Shown in pieces: positions 46,246 through 57,300 of a stretch of 64,000 bases of DNA (positions within the stretch are counted from its first letter, which is position 1; the number at the start of each line of letters is the position of its first letter). Under the pieces are notes generated by a model, which saw only the letters and a list, made by a program, of their open reading frames with translations, searched no databases and was not told where the DNA came from. Where the stretch lies: contig CM060731.1 in assembly GCA_030704615.1 (NCBI GenBank), positions 71,280,756 through 71,344,755 on the forward strand, written 5' to 3'. This DNA is from Takakia lepidozioides. Lineage: Eukaryota; Streptophyta; Takakiopsida; Takakiales; Takakiaceae. The position numbers and the translations under genes are program-made.

Positions 46246-47250
46246 ATAACGAAGAAGAATACAAGCACAAGCTCATGCGAGCTCACAAAACTGAAGCATA
46301 AACTCATGCATATATAACCTCATCACTCAAATACAAGTCAAGCCAAGTGCACCCCACGCCATGGGGAATCCACACTACGGCGCCAAAGCTAGGCGCGGTG
46401 AGGCTCAACTCGAGAAAGATGAGCCTTCCGCGCTTGCCGTGAAGATAACCACTCCAGGGCCTAAATCTGCCTTGACCCCTGGATTGACACTTGGGCCAAT
46501 CCCAAATGTCAATATGTAAAAGCTAGCTATTTCCTAGCTAGTTTCACACTAGTGGTAAAATAACTTGACACATTTGAAATACCATCCAACTATTTTCTTT
46601 TCCTAGCTTCAAAAATCAGTCACATGGTTATTTTCTCCATGTCATTTTAATATATTTCCAAGGCCCTTCCCCTGTTTTTTTTTTTTTTTAAATAGTCATC
46701 GCCCTACTTTTGCCCAACTGTGCTTGTATCGGGGGGCTGCTCCAAGTGGTGTTGTTGTGTACCCACTGCTAAGAGTCAACTCGCAGACAGGAGCCTACTA
46801 TAGTAGGAAAGTCTACATAACTCTCTGCAACTCCAATGACAAACACCTTAGGACTTCATAAGTTAATCATCACATCACTATTATTAGTGATACTTTGACA
46901 CAGGTCATACAAAGATGGATGATATGGGTTTATTGAACATTATCTATTCAACTTACAGGTCAATGCTAAGTGTGATCAGACCCAAAGATGCACAGTTCTG
47001 CACATGCCACATGAGCATAATATGAGCAGAGAAAGTGTAGGATGGCAACATAGAAAGAGTTAGTTCCCCAATTCTTTGAATGGTAGAGTGGGGCTTGACA
47101 TCTGCAAAAAAGACAGTCTAGAACTTCAAGTGCTAGCTTGGAATCATGACAAATATTTTACTTGTGATACTGAGATACTCTTGCCTCAACTGACCATCCA
47201 GTGCGAGTACTATCCACTAGGTTGAAAACAACTTCAGTTGTTGCCGTGGA
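46246..47250. other. Spacer inside the rearranged block
   Basis: The part 46270-46500 resembles 48700-48980 (shared GCCATGG.., GAGGCTCAACT.GA.AAAGA..AGCCTTCC and GTGAAGATAA-like phrases), which fits a duplicated upstream region of the aspartic protease. The remainder is AT-rich with a T run near 46677. No gene seen. Confidence 0.45.
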
Positions 47251-47700
47251 ATGGCCAATGTGGGTAATCTTGGAAAGTGCATGTGGGCCGAGGGGATTAT
47301 GCCAACCTTGTGGGCTTCACAGAGGGGTGGGATGTGTTTTCCTGCGATCATGGCCTTGATATACGAGACCATCTTGTTTTCACCCTTGTTGCCAATGCCT
47401 CATGAATTGTTGTGGAAGTGTCTGATAGAGCTGGCCACCCCAAAGCAAGTACTTTCTATCAGTTTTGGTAACCTCGTGGCTGTAATCAGCTCAAAGCAGA
47501 AGGAGAGGGAGGAGGGGGGTGAGATGCAAGTAGTATTCCCTGTAGGAGAGAACAACACTTCCAGCTGTCATCAACCCTGTGGAAAGGGAGAACGAGGCTT
47601 CAGAGGCAGCGGAAGCATTGAAGACCAATGTGGTGAACCCCAATACAAATCAAATCAAAATTGTAACATACTTCAATATTCAGTCAAAACCCATGTATAG
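47251..47700 (+). CDS. ORF of unknown origin, probably transposon-derived
   Basis: 149 codons starting ATG 47251 (MANVGNLGKCMWAEGIMPTL), with a Pro/Leu-rich middle (LLPMPHELLWKCLIELATP) and a Glu/Gly-rich tail. The spacing of charged and aromatic residues reads like real protein that has been under selection, and it sits among gypsy fragments, so it may be an unrecognised gag part. I know no domain for it. Composition does not differ from its surroundings. Confidence 0.3.
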   Translation: MANVGNLGKCMWAEGIMPTLWASQRGGMCFPAIMALIYETILFSPLLPMPHELLWKCLIELATPKQVLSISFGNLVAVISSKQKEREEGGEMQVVFPVGENNTSSCHQPCGKGERGFRGSGSIEDQCGEPQYKSNQNCNILQYSVKTHV

Positions 47701-47899
47701 CAGTTTTTTCTAAGTTGGGGGAGACAATGTATCATTGCTTCACGAAGCTTGTATCGCCACTCAAATCTTCTCACGTAAACGACCAAGACAAAAATTACCG
47801 TTGAACTGAAAGTTGCTTAACATATACTTCAAAAAAAAATGATTTTATGATAGGTGTTTGTTGCACATTAACAAGCTTACAAACCTACGACAGTTGAGA

Positions 47900-48420
47900 A
47901 TGCACTGCACACCCTCTCTATCTTGTTTCATTTGGGAGCTGTTGTCATCGTAAGAACTACATCCGTTGATTTTTTGGCCTCAGTCTCAGGGGCATACATC
48001 CACATTAAAACCATCACCAAACTGTACTTGATCTTTGATCACGGTAGCTGGCTTTGCTTTTAGAAGCGAGATACTATCAACTAGAAGGACCGGGCCCTTT
48101 AGTGCGCTTATCTGTGAAGCTTGAACTTTAATGTGAGCAATCATAGCTCAGCCTCACATTGACCAGACTATGACTACCAAAGCCCGAACCACCTTCAAAT
48201 AACAAGTATTAAGCTTGAGAACCCTACTTTCATGTCCTGTTGTCAGGGGAAAACAACTCACTGAGAGCCACAGTACGATTTCACTTTCGTTTTTTCACAA
48301 TGAAGAGCCAAACAACTACAGATGCAATCCAGTGTGCAGAACACCATCATGCCAGACTTTGACGAAGCATCCAGCTTGATAACTCTGTCGCATCCTAATT
48401 CAAAATGATATGGCCTCACC
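47900..48420 (-). pseudogene. Possible second aspartic protease copy, middle part
   Basis: Minus frames read FELGCDRVIKLDASSKSGMM (about 48415-48355) and later SALKGPVLLVDSISLLKAKP and VIKDQVQFGDGFNVDV (about 48105-48000). The first resembles the 'FGCG...SG(M/L)MG' loop after the flap of nepenthesin-type proteases. Directly upstream on minus (48490-48980) is a copy of the sequence that lies upstream of the N-terminal half at 45.57-46.5 kb. Stops and frame changes are present. Recognition is weak. Confidence 0.3.
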
Positions 48421-48570
48421 TTATCAAACCTGTTGTTCCCCCATTATGGACAATTTGAGAAGAATTCTTGTCAAAGCTGTTCTCCCCCTCCTATCCTCCG
48501 ACTTGGATTTTCTTCCACGATGTTGCACTGGTACCAACTTGGAATACAATCATTTGTAGATGGTGCTAGT

Positions 48571-48655
48571 GTCGTGCACCTAAGCATCGTGTAACAACAT
48601 ACATCGCTGTAACCACACTGCCTAGCATATAGTCCTAGAAAGCTATACCACAATG
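48571..48655. repeat. 85-bp direct repeat, copy 1
   Basis: Starts GTCGTGCACCTAAGCATCGT and ends CTATACCACAAT. A second copy lies at 49086-49171 with a few changes, 515 bp away. A weaker third version lies near 46065-46110 (ACATCGCTGTCCA). Confidence 0.8.
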
Positions 48656-49085
48656 ATAAGAGATGAAAAATGAGAGAAGTAGAATGCAATGGAAACTCTC
48701 TTTGCATGAAACCACATCACACCAAAAGCACACATAACCCTTCCAAGTACAATCCTACTCTATCACTCTATAAGTAATAGTCAAGCCAATTATGACACCT
48801 TAGCTAAAGGGATCCACCATACAACACTCCCGCACACTCTTACTCATGATCTAAAGCCATGGAGGTGAGAGAGGCTCGGAAGGCTCAACTAGAAAAAGAC
48901 AAACCTTCCTGAGCCTCATGTGGAGATAAGTCTCTCCACGTTCCAAGTGAGGATCGCCACCTCATAAATGACATATGGAACCAAATAAAGTCCCAATGCC
49001 AACAAAATACAAATGTAAATGTATAACGTCTTAATTAGTTAGAAATAACTATTTCTAATTAACCTTGACTAAGACCATGACAGCT

Positions 49086-49171
49086 GTCGTGCACCTAAGC
49101 ATTGTGCAACAACATACATTGCTGTCCAACCACACGTCCTAGCATATAGTCTTAGAAAGCTATGCCACAAT
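49086..49171. repeat. 85-bp direct repeat, copy 2
   Basis: Partner of 48571-48655, same orientation. The pair could mark ends of a 0.5-kb insertion or a local duplication. Confidence 0.8.
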
Positions 49172-49393
49172 CGCCCCCCTAGCTGGTGATTAGGTCACTC
49201 TAACACCGAATAGTTGTCAAGTATCCATCCCAATAAGATCAGCACAGCTTGGTCGTCAATCGCCCCAAGTCCCAGAATCTGAAGTCGATAGATCAAGAGG
49301 CCGGGTGCAAAAGTAGCCCCATCGTTAGTCGTCTTCATGCAACCCATGGCTTCAATTGGGTATCCATGGCATTGAACTCCCGCTAGCTAGACC

Positions 49394-49795
49394 TTGGATT
49401 ATTTATCAACCTCACCAGTGTCATGCCCCACTACCTCTGTCCAAGGCGTTGTGGACATAATCATTCTCCACTTGGAACCTCTCAAGCAGCATGTCAAACA
49501 TCCCATGTGTTACCCCCTTCAGCATTTGTCACACACCAACATGGTTGCAACACCACCAGCATGCCCACATAGCATGCAATGCAACCCTGCCAGTACCACT
49601 GTAGTTTGGGGTCTATCCTCCCATCCACATGTGGAAGGTGACATGGTGCACAACTACGCACATACTCCTTCCATACCATGCCATCTCGACCCTCCGAAAT
49701 CAATACTCCTGAGCCAATACCTCCTTGACTGTTAGGATTACACGTCTTGTTGTGACATCCAAGGTTGTAGGTCTCCATGTCATACCAAATTGCCC
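49394..49795 (-). mobile_element. Old Ty3/gypsy C-terminus with PHD-finger remnant
   Basis: On minus, from about 49795: PTTLDVTTRRVILTVKEVL, a frame change, EGRDGMVWKEYVRSCAPCHL and HVDGRIDP. Further shifted frames then read GVATMLVCDKC, HMGC and REVPSGEWLCPQ. The last part has the C-x2-C ... W-L-C-P pattern of a PHD finger. The first part is exactly what should follow the GDYVY block that stops near 43345 on +. I take it as the lost tail of the same element, moved by inversion. Confidence 0.65.
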
Positions 49796-50455
49796 TTAAC
49801 GGTCAACAAGTCACCAATCAATTCTCCTATTGTTTGCCAGAACCCCAGTGATCTTTGGTGCCTCGTCCATAGACTTATGTACGTTCAACTTATCCTCTTG
49901 TGAAGTTGCTGAATTGTTATGGAGATCATGAATATTGTATACATTTTTCATTTCATTTAAGTGTCTATTTGAAACAAGCATCCAACATATGATGGTCCGA
50001 AGATTAGCCCTGGCACCAAGCCGTGTTTACAAGTAGCTATGGGTTTAGATCCACATAGGTGTATGTTGGATATCACATATTATGGCCAGTAAATAGCTGC
50101 AAATGGGGGCACCTGGATCAACTAGTAGAAAACATAATGTGTGGGTACGTGGGAATTTAAGTCTTAGCTGGGGAGGGGAGGGCAACCGCGTTGCCTTGGT
50201 TTCGCTATTTATAAGATGTCAATTTTCTAAACTGAAGGCAATAATCATTGGATGAAGGGACACCGAAAGCTGTTGCGATTGCTTTGGCAAAAGTCTTTCT
50301 TCTTAAACTCACAAATATAATATGAGTTTCATGTTTGTCATGTTCAAAGTATGGAAAAAAAAACATTCCACACTAGGATTTTGACTCGTACTTCTTTTTA
50401 TGGCCATTTGTTTTGTATAACATATAGACGTCATCTGAACAAAGTTCTTCTCAAC
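49796..50455. other. Spacer, no gene seen
   Basis: Balanced to AT-rich sequence between the gypsy tail and the protease C-terminal half. It may contain intron sequence of the original protease gene. Confidence 0.4.
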
Positions 50456-50459
50456 AATA

Positions 50460-51060
50460 CATTGCAGTTCAAGACGCCATCTTTGTGCAAATGCCTCAAC
50501 AAGGGACTAGGGTTAAAAATTCATACTATGTTCCTCTCGCGAGAATTCTAGTGGATGGGCAAGAAGTGCCTAATATGCCTATTGGCATCTTTGACATCGA
50601 TGAGGAAGGTGAATGAGGTGTGGTAATCGATAGTGGCGTTCCGTACACAACCCTCCCTCCAGCAGCATATTTACCGTTCTAGGCCGCATTCATTGATGTA
50701 GCATCACGATTGTCTAATGGGCCTCAAGGCCCACCTCACTGTCCCCAGTTCGACTATTTCGACACGTGTAGGACCGTGGATCCTAACATGCCTCTTCCAG
50801 AACTTCCGAGTGTGTCATTCGTGTTTGAAGACGATCAACAAAGATTCACCTTCAATTTGGCTGAAGCAAAAATAGCATTATTTATAGGAGACGACCATAT
50901 TGGAGAAATTTGCTTAGCTTTCACCTGCGGGCTTGCAAGTCAAGGAAAAGTGAATATTCTTGGTGCTTGGCAACAACAATGTATGCAAGTTCTGTTCGAT
51001 TTGCCTCAGAGCAAAATTGGGTTTTCTACATCTCATAATTGTTGCCAAGTTCAAAGCTAG
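50460..51060 (+). pseudogene. C-terminal half of an A1 (nepenthesin-like) aspartic protease
   Basis: One + frame reads YYVPLARILVDGQEVPNMPI, the second catalytic block GVVIDSGVPYTTLPPAAYL, FDYFDTC, LPSVSFVFEDD, ICLAF and NILGAWQQQCMQVLFDLPQS up to IGFSTSHNCC and the TAG at 51058. These are the usual last 190 residues of the family, in order. Two stops interrupt the frame, TGA at 50614-50616 and TAG at 50680-50682. No N-terminal half precedes it on this strand; the half on minus at 43.9-45.6 kb ends where this one begins. Confidence 0.78.
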
Positions 51061-54000
51061 TCGAGTCCCCTGCCTCTCTTCCATCTGTTCTTCTCCATAT
51101 CCTCTCATTTCTTTATGACCCTCTCTAGGGCTGATTTAGCTGCCTCGGCGTTTGTAATCATCTGCACTATGTAGGTCCTTCAGGATGGGCCTCTTGATTG
51201 CCTTCATCTTTTCGCTACTTTCAATGGGCCTTGGCCTAGTTTATTGTTCGTTGTATTATCCTTCACGTCCTTCGTGAGTTTGTGCCTTATAGCTGCCTTC
51301 GGGCCTCAAGTTTTTAACTTTTTTCCTTCAATATTAATTTCAATTATAAAGTTCTCAAGGGCTACCTCCATTTTCCTTAAAAGTTTTTTGAACAAGCACA
51401 ATAGTAAGTAAAGTAGAACTCACATAGATCATCCTCCACTGTGATACTTTACAAAGCATGCCCCCCAAGGACATCTTTACACACAGAGCGGAAGTAGCTC
51501 TGCCTTGCATCACATGAGACAAATTGTAAAGTAAAAATTGGGGCCTTGTTTCACCACCCGGGGTAATTCTATCCGTTCCCTCTTGATCAGACAACCCGTC
51601 AGTCCAGTTTCGGTGATACATGAGCCGCAGCGGAAGCAGGAAAACATCATGACACCTAGACCGGACTGTTATGCTACTCGTTCGTTTGTTTGACATCATG
51701 TCACCATCCTGTCCTTAGTATGGCAAATGCTCAGAAAAGATATCTCGACCCCTCGTAGGGCGTCTGCCTGCAGCACCCGCACTGTTGAAGCTGCAGCCAT
51801 TTTCAATATATATGGCCACACAGCTTTTGTCATATCATCCTCCGTTATCTTGTTTGCATGGTTCGCCATGTGCACGGGTAGTCATTTAACTCACATTCCG
51901 TCCACCCTTCATGGCAGTGATCCTTGGCTACTTTGCTCACTTGTGCAATCTATCCCTCAATGCATACTACCCAGTTTTATATCTCCACCTTTCATCTCGA
52001 TCTGGCGTTTACAGGGCCTGCCTTGATCAGTTCTACTTGCGATCCCGCCTAGCTACCCTCATCTTATCTCTCTGATGTGCACCTTCTCTCTATTCGTGAC
52101 TATCTCGTGACAACTTCATGGTATCCTGGCGTAATCTCTCACAATAATCGTTCTCTCTACACTTGTTGCAGCTCAAACGTTTTCCAGTGTTACTTTCTTA
52201 ATCATCAGTTTCAACAGTTCATGCTCTTCTTCGTAAATCCAGTCTATCTCCTTTATATCACACGGCTTACTATGATGGCCGCTTAGTATCAACACAATCT
52301 ATACACTGTACACGCATCTCACTAATCACTTTGCTAAACCTACTCAGTCTAATCCATGTTTGCTCTGTCTCCATCGCCTCTCTCAAACTTGAAAGTAAAA
52401 CTTAATTTCAAAGTGAATCGTTTCTCTTTGAATGATCTCAGTCTGCTACCTTGTACCCTGCAGCAGTCCGTGGAATCGCTTTTTTCCCAAGTCCCTACTT
52501 TCTAATCACCGCCCCAACATCTACTAATCAGCTAAGCCGTCCCAGGTCGTGCCTGCTGACTAAGCACTAAGTTATGGACATGTGGCCCTGATCCACGTCT
52601 TGATAAGATCTTACGAGCCCAAAACTTAATTACATGGTTTCGCTTAGTCATGCGCCTTAGTGTCACAAGACGGCGTCCTCGTCCGTTGATCAACGTTAGA
52701 TCAATGGTTTGCATGCTGCCAAACTGTGTTCATCCACCCTGCTCGTCCGTTGTTCATCCTGTGGCTTCATCCATCTTGCCATGGCGCTCAAGCTTAATGA
52801 ATGGATCTCTATGCTGACTATTCTCTTTCAAGCGGGATTATAGATAGGTTGGGGGGCTGTTTTTCCTTGCAACCATTAAAAAGTTAAATGTTCATAGTTG
52901 TCAAAAATACCATATATCATGACTCATCAAATTTGATAAATGATCATGTGGCCGACATTTTGCTTTCCAAGGTTTCAAGCAAAGTGAGCCATACTGCCCT
53001 ATAATCACACTAAATACAGAGCTGTTTTCTCAAAATAAACCGTCATTTGCAGCTCCTAGTATGTCCATATGCAGCAAATGTACAACTCTGGAGTCTCAAT
53101 TTCTTGACACCCGGTCCCAAGAAGACAAATACTTGTGAGAGCCTACCCAAAAATGGTAAACCATACATCATCCATGACGTCTGCAGACAATGCAATTGCG
53201 AGCATTGACACCACCACTCTTCTTGGGAATAACATTTTCGATCTGAACTCTTCATTTGGCTCACATAATGCTCCTCAAGTCTTACACTGAACCACACCTA
53301 AAAGGCCTTGATAGCCACCTCTCTGCACGTACCTGTTGGGACCGAACAAAGCTGCCGCCTCGAAGTGCAACAGCTATATATTACCTACCTGGTCACAACT
53401 CACAACAGATGTTGGAAGGAAATGAATTGTCCTCAATCCCAACGCTCGCAATCATCACTGTCCACCTGCTCTCTGCAATCCTTGTTCAACCATCCCTTCA
53501 TTACTTCTCTCTCGCTCCTCCCCGGACCCCCACTCTTGTCGTCGTCTTCTTCGTCTTCGTCTTCGTCTTGTCACCGCGTCGATAGGAGCTGCCACGTATC
53601 ACCAACAAGTAAAATAAATCCCGTTGCATTTAATGCCAACACTTTGCCACGCACGCGCGGCAATACCCGGTCCGAGAGAGCGCGCGAGCGGTCTTTGAAA
53701 GCGCGGGTTTGGCGCCACTTTTTGAGACCCGGCGTTGGCGCGCTCGCGCCACGCCGACGTGGCGCGGTTCGTCCGACGTGGCAAGGTCGAACAACAAAGA
53801 ATGGCACGCGAAGTCCGACGTGGCGTCGTCCCAAGTTGTGGTTTGTGTAGTATTTGTGTTGGGGCTAAGTTTAGGAACTTCCCGTTTGTGCAGAGCGGCC
53901 TCGCGCGGCCATGGGGGGTCGTCGTCCTCGGCTCGGCGCAGTTTGAATTCGCGAGTCTGCCATGCCTGCCTTGCGTTGCCGCGCGCGCTCTCGCTCGTCT

Positions 54001-54375
54001 ATGTACCCATCCCCCACTCTCCCCTCTCTCCTTCTTGCCTGATTGTCCCTGCAGTCTGCCATCGCGGTTCGGTTGCCTGTGGGGGCCCTCTTCCTTGCTG
54101 TGTTTTTTCACAGAGTCGTCTTCCGTGAAGTGGTCTCACAGTACTGATTAGTTTGTGTTTCTTCTCTGCTGCTTGTGGCTTCTCGGTAACTACTTGGTAT
54201 TTACCAAGAGGTCAGGGCTTGAGTCAATTCTCCGCTGAATCAGTACGTTTTTTTGTTTTATCGAATCTCGCTTGTATGTGCTCTTATCACTGGCAGTGTG
54301 AATGCCCCAGATGCATGTGCGGTAGGTAAATAGTTTCATCAGATGAAGTAATAAGTCTTCAAAGTGCCCCGTTTC
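51061..54375. other. Spacer and promoter region of the E2F gene
   Basis: 51.1-53.4 kb shows no gene. ORFs up to 114 codons (51699-51355, minus) have no domain, and parts such as 52500-52760 could be old LTR sequence, but no ends or duplications were found. From about 53640 to 54080 the DNA is GC- and CpG-rich (GCGCGAGCG, CCACGTATC, repeated GACGTGGC near 53755-53825), which fits the promoter and 5' leader of the downstream gene. The word GACGTGGC(G/A) occurs three times within about 70 bp. Confidence 0.45.
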
Positions 54376-57300
54376 ATGGCTATCTCTTCAAAATTTGACA
54401 AACTGAGGCAGAGGCCTGATCAAGTAGCTCTTACGGACAAAATGCTTTCAGCAATCGGAGTAAGCAATACAACTCCAGTCAAGGGCGCTACAAGGAGTGC
54501 TAAGGGTCGGTCTTCTGAGCTGTTCGAACAGAGCGGTGGCTGGGAAAGGAAGCGTGCGTCTAATCTAGTGGTTCCAAAAAGTGAGAACTTGGAAGAGTTA
54601 TCTCGTAGCCCATCACCCTCTCTAGATGTGGACCCTCGGGTTCAGTCAGATGCTGACATGCGTGGCCCCACGTCGTACAATCGCAAGGACAAATCTCTCG
54701 GTCTTCTTTGCGAAAAGTAAGTCTTCATGACTAACCCTGCATTTCGTGTTCTTTTTATCTCCAGCTTCGAGCACAATGCAATTTCCAACAAAAGCTTGTT
54801 CTAAAGCCAGCAACATTTACTCAAAGGCTGTATCGTCGACTCTCTTGAGCCATTTCCCTACTGCCGCTCAAACATCCACAACTGGCTCTTTTCATTCTTC
54901 TTTCGTCTGCTGGACCTGGACTTGTTGCAGAGGAAAGGCCCCTTTTTGTTATGGGATGTAAACCTAACCTTGGCACAACATTGCAGAGTGTACAGAAACA
55001 TAGACCTTAACTCCAGTCTAAAAGAAGAGCTAAGCTTAAGGATGATAAATATGACGATTGACCAGGGATAGAGTGAACCTTGAAACAACTAACTTCATTT
55101 CGATGGACTTCCAGAGACTTGTTGAGAAGATTAGACTGCTTAAGGATGTTATCTTGATTGCTCTAATACTCGAAACATGACCAGAAAAAAAGACTGGTAT
55201 CGAGGAATTTCTCTGCTGGCGAGTGGAGCTGTCTTCAGAACCAGCTTCCATGGCTTCAATACATAAATTTGTATCGTCGGTAGTCTATGCCTGTTTTATT
55301 TTTAAGGTTCTCAAGCATGAACTCATTTTATGTAGCAACGATCATGATCCCCACTTTAACAAGTCAGATGTATGCCACCATTTTAAGGGGTATCCTGGTT
55401 ATTTGCAGCTTCTTAAATTTGTATGGGACTGAAGAGGGCGATTGTATCAGCCTCGATGAAGCTGCAAGCCGCCTAGGTGTGAAACCCTAACTCTGCTCTT
55501 TAATGTGTGGTTCCCCAGTGCTGGAAAGTACTCCTCCTTTGGTACGGAAAAAGGATTCCTGTAGTAACGCCTTCTTGCCGAATGACCTGCACTTTGATCA
55601 GTTTCCATGCAGTTAGACCCTGGGTTTATCATCTCTGTAGGATGATTGTGTGGGTCAGACCATGCTGCACTTAGAAGGTCCAATGTCACGTAGGTTGTGC
55701 TTTCATGAAGTGAATGTTTGACAATCCTGTTGCCGTGACATCCAGGTGTGGAGAGGAGGCGAATTTATGACATTGTCAATGTTCTTGAGAGCATAGAGGT
55801 GGGCATCAGATAGAACTTATGCTTCTAACAAAAAAGTGCATTCCCAATGATAACAATGAGATTGGTCCTTATATTTCAGCCTTTTCGATCATGTAGCCAT
55901 GCAGTGGAAACAGCCGTGTTGCTTGTTGCTATGTTTGCAGTGAGGTGAGGGATGAGGAAGTAATTTTGCCACATGGTCAATCTCCTCAATAGCATAGAGG
56001 TCTAGCTGAGATATAACTTAGGCTCTAGGGTCTCAGAATGAAATTGTGAATCCCAGATAGGAAGGTGGTCATTGACTACCAGGCATATGGATAAGATGTT
56101 GTACAGTGAGCCAGGGAAACAGCAGTTTTCTAAATTTGCAAAAAGTATTACTTTCCACTGAAAGCCTTATGTTGATTGTAGATTTTGATACGCAAGGCCA
56201 AAAATCGTTATACCTGGCATGGATCCACCAGACTGCCGCAAGCCCTTCACAGGATGAAGGTATGCTTGTCATGTGTTCCAACAGTCACCTTATGCATTGC
56301 CCCAAGTTCTCAGGAGAGGCAAACTTATGCTCAAAAGAACAGTATAATCATCTAATTCTGAATCAGCCCAGGACACAGCATTTGGGGAGTCTCACATGCT
56401 TTAAGTGAGAAGGCTTCATAGGATCCTCAAAACATGAACATTCTTCAGTTGCAACCTTGAATCAGCTTGATTGTCTGCAACATGCAGGAGGCAGCTCTAC
56501 GTGAGTATGGTGTAGGAGAGTTTCAAGGAACTGCAGCTATTGCAAGTGACAGAGGAGTGGACACCCCCTCCACGGTACAGCTAGATTCTTCTGTCCCCAT
56601 CTCCGACTTTTGTAGTTGGTTTATTGTCTGATTGTCCGGTAGGACTTAGAAAACAGTCGAAGTTGACCTATGTCAGATAGCATTTTCCTCTGTTTTATTA
56701 GGACCATACAAACTTCCCTTCAATTGTAGAAGCCCATACTAGATCTGCAATTGCCCCAATAGCTCATGTTTCTGGCCCTTCGATGGATATCCTTGGGTAC
56801 CCACCAGCATCGGGTAAGCAGAGCTGATGTGGAGGCACGTCAGGTGCCTAATCATAGCTCCATCTTTAATGATTAGTGAGCTAACTAGACTGGCTGGGAT
56901 GTGAATTCTTGTCTTCAGGGATGTGGATCTTCAGATGATGAGGATGAAGAGAGAAAGACTGTCTGCTCAGCGGATTCTGATGGAGGCCCCTCAATCCAAG
57001 CACAGTATGGTGCAGGCCCAAAAGATAAAGCAGGTACTTAAAAGGGTGCTGGCTAAAGTGACATCTACACTTGTAGCTGAAGATCTTACACGCCAATATC
57101 ATTGTCAATTTGTCAATGTTGACTTGAATCATAATCCTGATTGTCTATGAAAAGTCTAGCCAGCATTGCAGGGTGATGGCAGCGGTTAATGTGGCCCTTG
57201 ACCATTTTTGGCAGATTGTCGGCGTGAGAAATCACTTGGCTTGCTCAGCCAGAAATTTGTGCAGCTATTCCTTATCTCACAGGTATATGTTTTGCCTGAA

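Noticed and set aside
51355-52760. LTR retrotransposon remnant
   Set aside because: Some stretches look LTR-like, but no termini, duplications or pol motifs were found.
54364-54375. Earlier start of the E2F frame
   Set aside because: The codon at 54364 is GTG; the first ATG in frame is at 54376.
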